From positions 90,626,587 to 90,690,586 of the forward strand of contig CM043966.1 of NCBI GenBank assembly GCA_014529385.2: a stretch of 64,000 nt of DNA. Reading direction: 5' to 3'. Position numbers and translations under genes: made by a program. This document shows, in pieces, positions 54,700-64,000 of this stretch (the stretch's first letter is position 1; each line of letters opens with the position of its first letter). Below the pieces are notes generated by a model. The model searched no databases. It saw nothing but the letters and a program-made list of their open reading frames with translations, and was not told where the DNA came from. The DNA comes from Adiantum capillus-veneris. Taxonomy: Eukaryota > Streptophyta > Polypodiopsida > Polypodiales > Pteridaceae.

Positions 54700-55275
54700 G
54701 ACACCTCTCTACGATACGCTATTGAGATAAATAGCACCTATGGAAAAGTGCTATATAACGCCTTATTGGACACGTGTGCTAAGTATAATCTATTATCATA
54801 TGGGGTGTAATGTCAGTTAGAGAATCCACCTCTATCTAAGAGTATTATCCAATTCAAGGGTGTCAACAAGAAAAAAATTGTGGTTTTTGGAATGTGGCAC
54901 ACTTCTCTCAGTTATGACAATGGGGTTGTAGCTCAAGACTTTTTGGTCATGCCTGCTGGAACTGTGGAGGGTAATATAAATCTAGGATGCACGTGGATGA
55001 TAGCCGCCAAATGCAGTATTGATTGGGGGACGGGGGGTGTCACAATGCAGAAACCAACTCTTATCCTTGCCACTCAAGCCATAGTCCCTGAGATATTGCC
55101 TCTTAAGGAAATAAAACCCAAAACATTGCATGTCCAAGAGGTTGAACCATATGTCCCCATACCCCAACTCTCTAGAGCTTCAACTGCTATAGTTGTAATA
55201 AAGCTTGAGACACACAAGACCCATCCATTAGGAAAATATTGGACTTCTTTGGGGCCTTGTAAGGTTTGGGATTAA
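54700..55275 (+). pseudogene. H3 relic: post-integrase protease-like domain
   Basis: One frame, with a single TAA near 54808, encodes YNALLDTCAKYNLLSYG (putative active-site Asp codon 54769-54771, D-T-C instead of D-T/S-G), then VVFGMWHTSL, AQDFLVMPAG and INLGCTWMIAAKCSIDW. This matches the order ALLDSGAQANLL ... LLLGQPWQ ... AMIDW of the element A second protease. The position after integrase is the same. The substituted active site and the stop make it inactive. Confidence 0.65.
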
Positions 55276-55472
55276 GTTTCTAATTGGTAGGGGGTTAAGG
55301 GGACACAAAAAACCTCTTAGTGGTTTTGAGCTAGAATATGATAGTTTTCAAAAGAAACTGACTAGTAGGGTCTTTGGCCCATATTTAATAGGCCTTGGAA
55401 GATGGACCATTGGGTAATTGGAGGGGAAGGTGCAAGTTGTTTAATGGGTAAAAGAGCAAGGCTCCATATGAT

Positions 55473-55684
55473 GTGGGGGTGCAATCTTTACCATTGGATC
55501 TTGCACAAGATCAAGGGTGGAGGTTGAAAGGCGCCATTTGAAGTGGGGGCTCGATCTCGGCCTTTGGATCTCAATCAAGATCAAGGGAGGAGGTGAAAAG
55601 GCGCATTTTGAAGAGAGGGGAGCCCATCCTAGCCACTAGATCTCACTCAAGATGAAGGGTGGAGGTTAAAAGGTGCCTTTTGAT
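55473..55684. repeat. Three tandem 70-bp repeats
   Basis: Units at 55473-55542, 55543-55612 and 55613-55684 share the core AAGATCAAGGGTGGAGGTTG and the end AAGGCGCCATTTGAA with moderate divergence. They lie in H3 between the protease-like domain and the Trp-motif stretch. Confidence 0.8.
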
Positions 55685-55725
55685 GATATCCATTGTATGA
55701 AAAAAGGATCTAATGGTTGAGATTG

Positions 55726-55727
<2 letters not shown>

Positions 55728-55760
<33 letters not shown>
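55728..55760. repeat. Poly(C) tract, 33 bases
   Basis: Thirty-three consecutive C in the displayed sequence. The complementary strand is an uninterrupted G run able to form G-quadruplexes. Its true length may be uncertain because such runs sequence badly. Confidence 0.9.
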
Positions 55761-55763
<3 letters not shown>

Positions 55764-56165
55764 CCAATTCAAATTACATTGTATCATCATGTCATCTTCA
55801 CTTTTCCAACTGTCACCTCACTGTCACACCCCCTTTTCCAGGTTTTAAAGGCTTGTAAGAGCATGGTATTCTCCTCTAAAAGGTTGTTTTGACCTAGGCA
55901 AACCAAGGGAAAGAGGGGACAAACTATGACACACCTAGATCTTCCTAGTTGTAGAGTGTGTCCACCACCCTCTTCCTATTGGCTGGCCTCTAATTAACCT
56001 TAATCCCAAAGGGCCCCTAGAGGGTTCATATTTCTCCTAATGCATAATATAGCAAAGAAAACATACAAGTGGGTCCCTAAAGCTTCTTTAGTGACCATAG
56101 CTAATGCTAAAAGATAGGAGTCTGTTAGGAGACGTCACACTCGCCCCAAGAAATGTAAAGAAACG

Positions 56166-56423
56166 TTGCGTTGGATTCCTACAAAACTATTGGAAGCCCA
56201 AGGCTACTATGAAGGAAATGGTCAAATCTGGGTACCAAAACGTAAATTGTGCTCTTACTTGTCACCTGACCCATATGAGCCCAATCGCGTAGCTCCAAAA
56301 CGGATTGAAGATTGTGGAACAGAAAAAATCACAAAATGCTACACATCCGCTCCAGAGCTAGTTTGGGTACTGAAAGTGAGAACGATTTGTTCCACCCAGC
56401 TCGGGAACAGGGAAGTCAAATGA
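56166..56423 (+). pseudogene. H3 relic: Trp-motif tail fragment
   Basis: An open stretch with GQIWVPKRKL and ELVWVLKVRT, the same Trp-centred basic motif (QIWxPK) that is repeated eight times after the second protease of element A. It is the end of the H3 coding region that I can recognise. Confidence 0.5.
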
Positions 56424-58453
56424 AGCTTCTTGATCTTCATGTAGTTCCTATACGAAAATAGAAGCTTCAACCCAACCTCCACCTACCATTGTGCATAGAA
56501 TTTTCACCTCCCGTTGTAAGTTCACCACCTACAACAACATTGCAAGTAAAATCATGGGAGAGTACCTTACCACCCTTGCAACTAGATGAAATGCCTAGGA
56601 CGGTCAAAAACTATTGGGCAAAGTCTTCACCTATAACAACTTGGAAAAATTGGTTTCAAAAGGTGACGACATCATTCCAAAAGGTATGATCTACCCAAGG
56701 AAAGGGGGAATGTTTGCTGAAATCCATCATTCACTTGCTTCCCTCTCAACCTTCCTCCCTGACCTCTCAATCTCACAATCTTAGGGAATGTATATATAAA
56801 TCCTTATCCTCACAAAAAACAAAAATAAGAAAATAAAAGAGCAAGAGACCCCAAACAAAAATCTGGAAACCTACGAGTTCTATACATAGCACAAAATCAT
56901 AAAAACACATTATGCACAAGGACACGACCTTTTGACATGACCCTTGTAATATTTTCACTCTAACCATCATCTATCTGTGTGTACAGAAATGGCTAGTATG
57001 CTAGAGTCATCCACTCCTGCCTTGGGTGAGAGGTACCCTCATTACTTTTCACAAGTGTTTCACATGGTCTTTTCGATGCTTGCCTGTGAATGGGATTTGG
57101 TAGGTACACTAGCATGTGAGAGAATTTTGAGAAGTTAGAATCGCTGATACGTCTCTTGACTACGAAAGATATATACTTAGTAGAGAGCGTCTCTCCCATT
57201 GCACAAGACTACCCTCTTGGCCAAGATGATTATAGATGTCTAGTGACATTCTTAGTAAACATTGCCTCTAATGATGAAGACGATTTACATAATTACACGG
57301 ATGGCACATATGGTCTCACGGATGATGACTTTGTTTTTCTTGACAAGACTAGGCTAGGGGTTTAGCCTTATGGTTTCCCCCCAATCTCTACGATATCCTA
57401 TTCCCTTGACTCTCTAGGGGTAGTTCAAATAATTAGGTTAGGGTTCCTTATGTTGTTTAATTGTGTTCAATAAGGATTGGTACCTCTTCCCACTGATGTG
57501 TCTCTAGAAGGTGGATGTTTGGTGGTGACTATTGTGTAGTTTGTGACTACATAAGGATGCCTTCAAAGGACAACGACAATGGATATTTACATGTTACAAA
57601 GGATGTTCTCCATTATATCAAGTATACTACTTCCTTTTATCTATGCTTTCCATAGTTACATGTTTGCATCTTGTCATTTGAGTTTCTAACAATGCATAAA
57701 ATTTATGAAGTTGTGCATTGTCAATTTAGATGCTATAATTTTTTCAAACTTCTAGTACCTTGTTTTTCTCTTTGAGTTTGGTCTATTAGTTAACTTTAAG
57801 TAGGTATCAAGACCTTAGGCTAAACTAGGCCACTTAATTGCTGAGTTTAAATCCTAAGTCGTCTATTAATTATAGTAACTTTAGTAATGTTTTAGGCTAT
57901 GAGGATATAGTTCTCTCTAGCTTATTCCACCTAAGTGTGACTTGTGTTGTGGAAGTCCATGTGTTAAGCTGGTATTTGAGACCTCGAGTCTCCCAGCTAG
58001 TTTATGCTCAAGCTGGTATTTGAGACCTTGAGTCTCTGAACAGCTGGTATTTGAGACCTTGAGTCCCCTAGCTACGTGTAGCAAGTATGACAACAACAAA
58101 AAAGAAAAAGAAAACAAAAAGAGAAAAAGTGAAAGCAAATAGCACAAACTTCCTTGTATTTTATGTTGATCATACTTAAGTGGTATAAGTGACAAAGATC
58201 ACTAGTCTTTAGACCCCGATGAGCATTCCTAGGGTTAACTACTCTTTAATTGACATTTTTAAATTAACATTGGTCAATCTAGTGCTTACTTTAGCCCTAG
58301 CTCTTGTGTAATTCTCTTAGAGTCAACCTAATAGACCTTAACTCAATTGCATTTTATTCAGGTACTATGCTTGTTCTAGTTGGCAATGTTACAATTCATG
58401 ATTTGTTTATGCATTTCATGGATGCATCTCACTTATTGCACACCTACACATGC
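56424..58453. other. Non-coding stretch between H3 and the copia element
   Basis: About 2 kb with no supported gene; a 69-codon acidic ORF at 57156-57365 has no recognised motif. I looked for an H3 3' LTR but found no partner sequence. Short tandem repeats are listed separately. Confidence 0.5.
57968..58066. repeat. Three copies of a short repeat
   Basis: AGCTGGTATTTGAGACCT followed by C/TGAGTC occurs near 57968, 58012 and 58042 (spacing about 44 and 30 bp). Confidence 0.85.
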
Positions 58454-58645
58454 TGTTGGGGTATAAAGCCCAATGTGGTCGCCCAGGTAAGTGGGTGGAC
58501 CGCCAGGTATGTACACATATTCTTTTGTTAAAACCTAATAAGAACTCACTATGCTCTACACATTACAGTAGAGCGAGTTCACCATATCGTCGTGCTCTTC
58601 TTCTCGCACTCTCTCTCGCAACGCACTTCCGCTCGTACTCCTTCA
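58454..58645 (+). repeat. Copia 5' LTR (192 bp)
   Basis: TGTTGGGGTAT ... CTCCTTCA, repeated at 63810. The PBS follows two bases later. Confidence 0.95.
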
Positions 58646-58647
58646 AT

Positions 58648-58659
58648 TGGTATCAGAGC
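58648..58659 (+). promoter_or_regulatory. Copia primer-binding site
   Basis: TGGTATCAGAGC, perfectly complementary to the 3' end of plant initiator tRNA-Met, two bases after the LTR. Confidence 0.95.
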
Positions 58660-59739
58660 TCAGATCGAGGCTCGGGGCAGCATTGCAGGAGGCTAGAGTC
58701 ACCACTTCAGATTGGAGCGAAATTCGACAGGCGAAGACACGGCCCCAAATCTCGTGGGAGAGCCCGAAGGCCTTGGTGTTGTCAGAATTTCATTTTGAGG
58801 TCATCTCGGCCACCGTTCGGCTTCGACAAAGGTCTGTGCAGGCCATTTTCAACTACGTGGTCTCGACAGGTGCAGATCCGACTGCAAATTTGGGGTTTTC
58901 GCCTACGACTGCAGGTGTTGAGGATATCGACACTCCCAGAGTGTTGATTTGTGGCTGTCTACACATCGAAGGATGGCTCATAGTTCTTGGAGGCGTGTCA
59001 CATACGACACGGGCGCATCTACACACAGACTGTAGACGACATCCACTAGTTCATCAGGTAGCTTGTGTTTGCTGCTTGATATTCCAGATTTCATCCTCAC
59101 ATTGCAGGTACTTCCACATGGGATGTATTGTCAGAGATGATGTATGTCTGTTGAGGGTTTGCTGGCTGTGAGTCACGCAGCAAACAACCGCAGCAGCGGT
59201 TACAGCATACAGTGGGAAATTTGTGGATGTATGACTTTGTGGGAAGTCTATGTACTCTCAGATTTACTACAGCCTTTGTTGAGGGTCGAGTGAGGTTTTA
59301 TTGAGATGAGGGATTCTCGAATATTAAGATCCTTTCGGTGATACAGGTCTTGGAGCGATCCCTCGAGCACCCTTAGATAGGCAGCTAGGATGTATTGACT
59401 GTGAGTTAGACAGTTGGGATTGCATCTTTGCTTTACTACCGTTGAGGCATTGTCGTAGTCTATGCTTACAGGACAGTGACAGAACAGTCAGAGACAGTAC
59501 AGGTGCAGGACAGGTTTACCCGCAGCTTACAGTGTCAGAGAGACAGTATTTTTGAGCTGGTTTTTGGTCTGTTTTTTAGTACACCAGAGCCATTTTACAA
59601 AGGAGACTCTGCCGAAATTTATGCAGAATCTGAAGCTTTCTTGGTTCATTTGACAGGTTGATATTGGTTCAGAGGTCAGTTTACAGGGGAAACTCTGTCG
59701 AACTTTTCCCAGGAAAGTAAACTACTATGAAGCGTAGCT
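58660..59739 (+). other. Copia leader
   Basis: 1.08 kb between the PBS and the gag ATG. An open stretch at 58647-59171 starts with TTG inside the PBS and shows no gag motif, so I treat it as leader rather than a gene. Confidence 0.7.
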
Positions 59740-62298
59740 ATGGCTGGATCACAGGACACTGCTCTTTACAATATCAAGAAGCTAGATGGAACCAATTTCC
59801 CATTGTGGAAGTAGCAGATTTGGCACGTATTGGTACAAAAGAAGCAGATAAAACCTATAAAGCTCAAGGGGATAAAACCAGAAGATATGGACGAAGATGA
59901 ATGGAGCGAAATGGATGAATTGGCACTTTCTACCATTATGCTGACTTTGGCAGAAAGCGTTTACTTCAATGTAGCAGACGAGATGTCGGCTTATCAAGCA
60001 TGGTTAAAGCTGAGTGATCTTTATGAGAAGCAGAGTGCAGCTTCACAGCTATATTGGCTTAAGAATCTTGTTGACTTGAAGATGAAAGAAGGGACACCTA
60101 TGTCCAATCATCTGAATGAATTCAACACAATCTACAGTCAGTTGTCAGCTCAAGGTGTCAAGTTTGATGAACCTGTTAGAGCTATGTTCCTGTTGATCAC
60201 ATTGTCGGAAATTTGGGACACTTTTCGCACAGCTTTGAGTAATTCTGCACCTCCAGATGGTTTGAACATAGCAGGTGTAGAAGGAAGTCTGCTTACTGAA
60301 GAAACCAATAGAAAGACAATGGACAAAGGCAAAGGAACAGCCTTAGTTTTCAGGGGAAGGACCAAAGAAAAGTACAAAGGTGGAAAGAGGAATCAGTCTC
60401 ATAGCAAGTCCCGCAGTGCTAAAGGCAAGAGTGACATAGAATGCTACCATTGTGGCAAGAAGGGTCACATGAAAAGAGACTGCAGAGAATGGAAAGCAGA
60501 AAAAGGCAAAGAGAAAGCTGAAGACCATGGTGAGAAGAACAAGTCCTCAGTGAAGATTCAAGAAATAAATGTGACAAACACTATTGCAGAGGATGACAGT
60601 CTAGTGTCAGGAGACATCTACTTCTTGAAGAATACAATGGACTCAGCTCTTCTTACAGCATCTGATGGAAATGCACTGAGTGACTGGATTATAGACTCAG
60701 GGGCATCACTTCATGTGTCTCCAAACAAGGAGTGGTTTACCTCTTATGTGACCACTAAAGATCATGTTCGGCTAGGCAATGGGCAGACATGTGAGATCTT
60801 AGGTGTTGGAGATGTTCAATTGAAGTTTCAGAATGTCTCTTCTTTCACGTTGAAGAATGTGAGACATGTTCCCGCAATTACAAAGAGCTTGATCAGCACA
60901 GGTTTACTTGATGATGCTAGCTACGTCACCACTTTTGGACAGAACATGTGGAAGATATCCAAGGGTTCTATGACAGTAGCACATGGAGTAAAGTCTGGAG
61001 GACTTTACATGATTTATGTATCAAATGTCTCTAAAAATGTAATCAATGTAACCGAGCAGCCGAACGTTTCTTTGTGGCATAGCCGGTTAGGACATATGTC
61101 CAAGAAGGGAATGGAAATCTTGTCTCGTTCTGGTTATTTGCCTGGCTTTTCATTTAATGATTTTGAATTCTGTGAACATTGTCTGTATGGTAAGCAAACA
61201 CAACATCCACATAAGCATAGAAGCAGTAGAAGAGATACACAGTTGGCACTTGTTCATAGTGATTTGTGTGGACCTATGCGTAACCTATCTCTAGGGGGAG
61301 CTTCTTACTTTATGACATTTATAGATGATTACTCGAGGAAAGTATGGGTTTACTTTCTCAAGCACAAGGATGAAGCGTTTAGTGTTTTCAAAACGTTTGT
61401 GACACTTGTGGAGAATCAGAGTGGCAAGAAGCTTAAATGCTTACGCACTGACAATGGTGGAGAGTATGTTTCAAAGGCCTTTCAGGACTTTTGTGAGTCA
61501 AAAGGTATAAAAAGTGAACTTACTTCTCCTTACAATCCTCCTCAAAATGGTGTTGCTGAGAGGATGAATAGGACCATACAAGAGAAGGTCAGAAGTATGT
61601 TGTCTAATGCACAGCTGCCAAATGGGTTTTGGGCTGAAGCTGTATCAACAGCTGTTCATCTTGTAAATAGATCTCCTAGCAAGGTTTTGCAGAAGGATTC
61701 AGTGCCAGAGATGGTATGGTCAGGCAAAATGCCCTCATACAAGCATCTCAGAGTCTTTGGCTGTGAGGCATATACCCACGTTCCAAAGGAATTCAGGAAC
61801 AAACTTGAGCCAAAAAGTAGAAAGTGCATCTTTCTAGGCTATGGTAATACTGGTGAGATGGGGTACAGACTTTGGGATCCCGAATCCAGAAAGGTTGTCC
61901 GCAGCAATGATGTTCACTTTAATGAATCCAAATATCATTCTAAACCAGAGAGGGTTGAGGAGATTAGAAGAGTTGTCTTCCAAGAAGATGGACCTGCACG
62001 TGCAAGACAAAATGTGAGGGCTCAAGAGGAGCAAGGACAGGATAGAGTGGAACCACAGGTTGTGGCTGATCCTAAGCCACCTATTGTGCGTAGATCTGGA
62101 CGTGTCACGCGACCTCCTGATAGGTTATTTCCATCTATGAACTATGTCATGTTGACTGATTGCAATGAGCCTTCATGCTACAAGGAAGCAGTGCAAATGA
62201 AGGACTCCGGGAATTGGCAATTGGCCATGCAGTCAGAGATGATAGCTCTGCATAAAAACAAGACATGGAAGCTAGTTAAATTACCACAGGGCAAATAG
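59740..62298 (+). CDS. gag-pol: Copia gag, protease and integrase
   Basis: The likely start is ATG 59740 (MAGSQDTALYNIKKLDG); a TAG at 59812-59814 interrupts it, and the long open part runs 59830-62298 (822 codons, numbering below). Gag shows YQAWLKLSDLYEKQSA. Zinc knuckle: C205-C208-H213-C218 (CYHCGKKGHMKRDC). Protease active site: D289 in WIIDSGASLHVS. The pre-integrase domain has LWHSRLGHMSKKGM and FCEHCLYGKQ. Integrase triad: D478 (HSDLCGPM), D541 (LRTDNGGEY), E577 (NGVAERMNRTI), with D-X35-E. The segment ends at TAG 62296-62298 inside the RT entry motif (GK-stop-ALPCKWVYRYK). Confidence 0.95.
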
Positions 62299-63153
62299 GC
62301 TCTACCTTGTAAATGGGTTTACAGGTATAAGATCACCGCTCATGATAGTCAGCCAAAGTACAAAGCAAGGCTTGTTGCCAAGGGCTTTAAGCAAGAACAA
62401 GGCATTGACTTTGATGAAGTCTTCTCTCCGGTGGTCAAGATGACTACATTGAGATGCTTTCTTGCATTGGTTGCCATATTAGATTTGGTGTTGCACCAAA
62501 TGGATGTCAAGACAGCGTTCTTGCATGGTGATTTAGATGTGGAAATTTACATGCAGCAGCCAGAAGGGTTTGTTGAGAAAGGCAAGGAAGATTGGGTATG
62601 GCAGTTGTTAAAGAGTCTTTATGGCTTAAAACAATCACCGAGGGCATGGTACCATAAATTCCACAAGTTTATGCTTTCTCAAGGCTACAAACGTAGTGAG
62701 TTCGATCACTGTCTATATACAAAGAAGGCGAAGGATGGTAGTTGGCTGATCCTTATTTTGTATGTGGATGACATGTTGATTGCTGGCAAGCACTTGGAAG
62801 AAATTTCAGCTTTGAAGTCAAAGATGGCAAAATCGTTTGACATGAAAGACATGGGTGAGGCAAGTCATATACTTGGTATGCGCATTGAGAGAGACAGATC
62901 AAAGAAGTTGATTTGGTTATCTCAAACAGAGTATATTGACAAGGTTTTGCAACGTTTCAATATGGAGAAGGGAAAGGCACTGAGTGTTCCATTGCCACCA
63001 TATGTGAAACTTAGAAAACAAGATTGTCCTGTGTCTGAGGAAGAACAGGCTGAAATGGATAAGATTCCATATGCGTCTGCAGTGGGTAGTTTGATGTATG
63101 CAATGATTGCTACTCGCCCAGACATTGCATTTGCAGTGGGAGTAGTAAGTTGA
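62299..63153 (+). CDS. pol: Copia reverse transcriptase
   Basis: Same frame. It opens right after the TAG with KWVYRYKIT and ARLVAKGFKQEQGIDFDEVF, then QMDVKTAFLHGDLDVEIYM, LKSLYGLKQSPRAWY and the catalytic YVDD (62761-62772). It ends at TGA 63151-63153 after YAMIATRPDIAFAVGVVS. Apart from the stops it is well preserved. Confidence 0.95.
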   Translation, partial: ALPCKWVYRYKITAHDSQPKYKARLVAKGFKQEQGIDFDEVFSPVVKMTTLRCFLALVAILDLVLHQMDVKTAFLHGDLDVEIYMQQPEGFVEKGKEDWVWQLLKSLYGLKQSPRAWYHKFHKFMLSQGYKRSEFDHCLYTKKAKDGSWLILILYVDDMLIAGKHLEEISALKSKMAKSFDMKDMGEASHILGMRIERDRSKKLIWLSQTEYIDKVLQRFNMEKGKALSVPLPPYVKLRKQDCPVSEEEQAEMDKIPYASAVGSLMYAMIATRPDIAFAVGVVS

Positions 63154-63156
63154 TAC

Positions 63157-63720
63157 ATGTCAAACCCAGGCAAGAAACATTGGGAGGCAATGAAAGGAAT
63201 ATTGAGATACCTGAAAGCTACAAAGAGTATGCATATATGCTATGGGAGTCAGGAGCTAAGTGTAAAGGGTTTTACAGACTCAGATTATGCAGGTGACTTA
63301 GACAACCGAAGGTCTACGTCAGGGTATGTCTTTACATTGGCTGGTGGAGCAGTATCATGGCGTTCTAGATTACAAGATTGTGTTACTCAGTCTACTACAG
63401 AGGCTGAATATGTTGCAGCATCAAAGGCATGCAAAGAATCAATTTGGCTTAATCGACTAGTAACAGATTTGGGAATCAAAGAAGAGATGCTTGTGTTATA
63501 TTGTGATAGTCAAAGTGCTATACAATTGGCTCGCAATCTAGTTTATCACTCAAAGACAAAGCATGTGGATGTGAAGTATCATTTCATCAGGGAAATGCTC
63601 GAGGATAAGCAACTTCAGCTTGTCAAAGTTCACACCACAGAAAATCCTGCTGATCTACTTACAAAACGACTTCCCTCAGAGAGCTTTGCGCATTTTCGCA
63701 AGCAGTTAGGTGTAGGGTAG
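63157..63720 (+). CDS. pol: Copia RNase H
   Basis: Same frame after one TGA. Catalytic residues appear in GFTDSDYAGD (Asp), TTEAEYVAASKACKE (Glu) and YCDSQSAIQLA (Asp), with HVDVKYHFIRE and NPADLLTKRL at the end. The stop is followed by the PPT and LTR. Confidence 0.95.
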   Translation: MSNPGKKHWEAMKGILRYLKATKSMHICYGSQELSVKGFTDSDYAGDLDNRRSTSGYVFTLAGGAVSWRSRLQDCVTQSTTEAEYVAASKACKESIWLNRLVTDLGIKEEMLVLYCDSQSAIQLARNLVYHSKTKHVDVKYHFIREMLEDKQLQLVKVHTTENPADLLTKRLPSESFAHFRKQLGVG

Positions 63721-63798
63721 TACATCACTTCTCTACATCTCTTGTATATTAGCTTGTATAGTAGCTTCTCTCACACTTAAAGTACCACATTGGACTTT

Positions 63799-63809
63799 AA
63801 GTGGGAGGT
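63799..63809 (+). promoter_or_regulatory. Copia polypurine tract
   Basis: AAGTGGGAGGT directly before the 3' LTR TGTTGG. Confidence 0.85.
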
Positions 63810-64000
63810 TGTTGGGGTATCAAGCCCAATGTGGTCGCCCAGGTAAGTGGGCGGACCGCCAGGTATGTACACATATTCTTTTGTTAAAACCTAATAAGAA
63901 CTCACTATGCTCTACACATTACAGTAGAGCGAGTTCACCATATCGTCGTGCTCTTCTTCTCTCACTCTCTCTCGCGTCCCACTTCCGCTCGTACTCCTTC
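63810..64000 (+). repeat. Copia 3' LTR (191 bp visible)
   Basis: Matches the 5' LTR up to the window end. Differences are concentrated near its 3' part (GCAACGCAC versus GCGTCCCAC). Confidence 0.95.

Larger units (their letters stand above)
58454..64000 (+). mobile_element. Ty1/copia LTR retrotransposon, right edge cut by the window
   Basis: LTRs at 58454-58645 and 63810-64000 (the latter apparently one base short of its terminal CA), PBS, PPT, and gag-protease-integrase-RT-RNase H in copia order on the + strand. The whole polyprotein is in one frame with three stops (59812, 62296, 63151). The LTRs differ at six positions over 191 bp by eye. The 5' flank CATGC (58449-58453) is the candidate target duplication, but the other side is not in view. 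Confidence 0.95.

Noticed and set aside
57156-57365. 69-codon acidic ORF as a gene
   Set aside because: Short, no recognised motif, no neighbouring coding context.
58647-59171. 174-codon ORF in the copia leader
   Set aside because: It starts with TTG inside the PBS and contains no gag motif; the gag ATG with matching motifs is at 59740.

Overview
The window is plant nuclear DNA made almost entirely of LTR retrotransposons in several stages of decay, nested in one another. Plant origin is inferred from Ty3/gypsy elements primed by tRNA-Asp, a Tat-type element with an additional RNase H, a Ty1/copia element primed by initiator tRNA-Met, a TRIM-like element and a pentatricopeptide-repeat (PPR) gene fragment. 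I cannot name the species. I see no intact cellular gene, rRNA, tRNA or CRISPR array.

Layout. (1) 1-4661 and 23664-about 24003: a decayed + strand Ty3/gypsy element (E1), cut by the window edge, with RT, RNase H, integrase and a downstream accessory coding region. (2) 4662-23663: a 19.0-kb Ty3/gypsy element (A) on the minus strand, inserted into E1, with both LTRs, a perfect 5-bp target duplication, PBS and PPT. In its own direction it reads LTR, leader with palindromes, gag, protease, RT, RNase H, integrase with a doubled zinc finger, a second protease with Trp repeats, an internal PPT copy, a second palindrome cluster, a coiled-coil accessory protein, LTR. (3) 24004-31444: mostly non-coding, with two hairpin/(GA)n units, a PPR pseudogene fragment, a decayed LTR end with tRNA-Asp PBS, a minus-strand gag relic and a copia scrap. 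(4) 31445-38593: a gag-only retroelement arranged gag tail, LTR, gag, LTR. (5) About 38594-56423: a decayed + strand Ty3/gypsy element (H3) related to A. It is split in the RT/RNase H region by a Tat-like element (S, 45286 to about 50918) and in integrase by a small TRIM-like element (52389-54195, target duplication GGTAA). (6) 56424-58453: non-coding with short tandem repeats. (7) 58454-64000: a Ty1/copia element on the + strand, one reading frame with three stops; its second LTR is cut by the window end, apparently one base short.

The most unusual object is element A. It combines features I cannot match to a standard Ty3/gypsy layout: nine copies of a 24-bp palindrome in two clusters with the same long-short-long spacing, an aspartic-protease domain after integrase, an HHCC zinc finger duplicated in exact 126-residue register, two copies of the same 12-nt polypurine core, and a predicted accessory protein of more than 1,000 residues. 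Relic H3 also has a protease-like domain and a QIWVPK motif after integrase, and relic E1 has an accessory region resembling A's, so these look like lineage traits rather than accidents of one copy. All homology statements come from reading motifs by eye; no database search was run.
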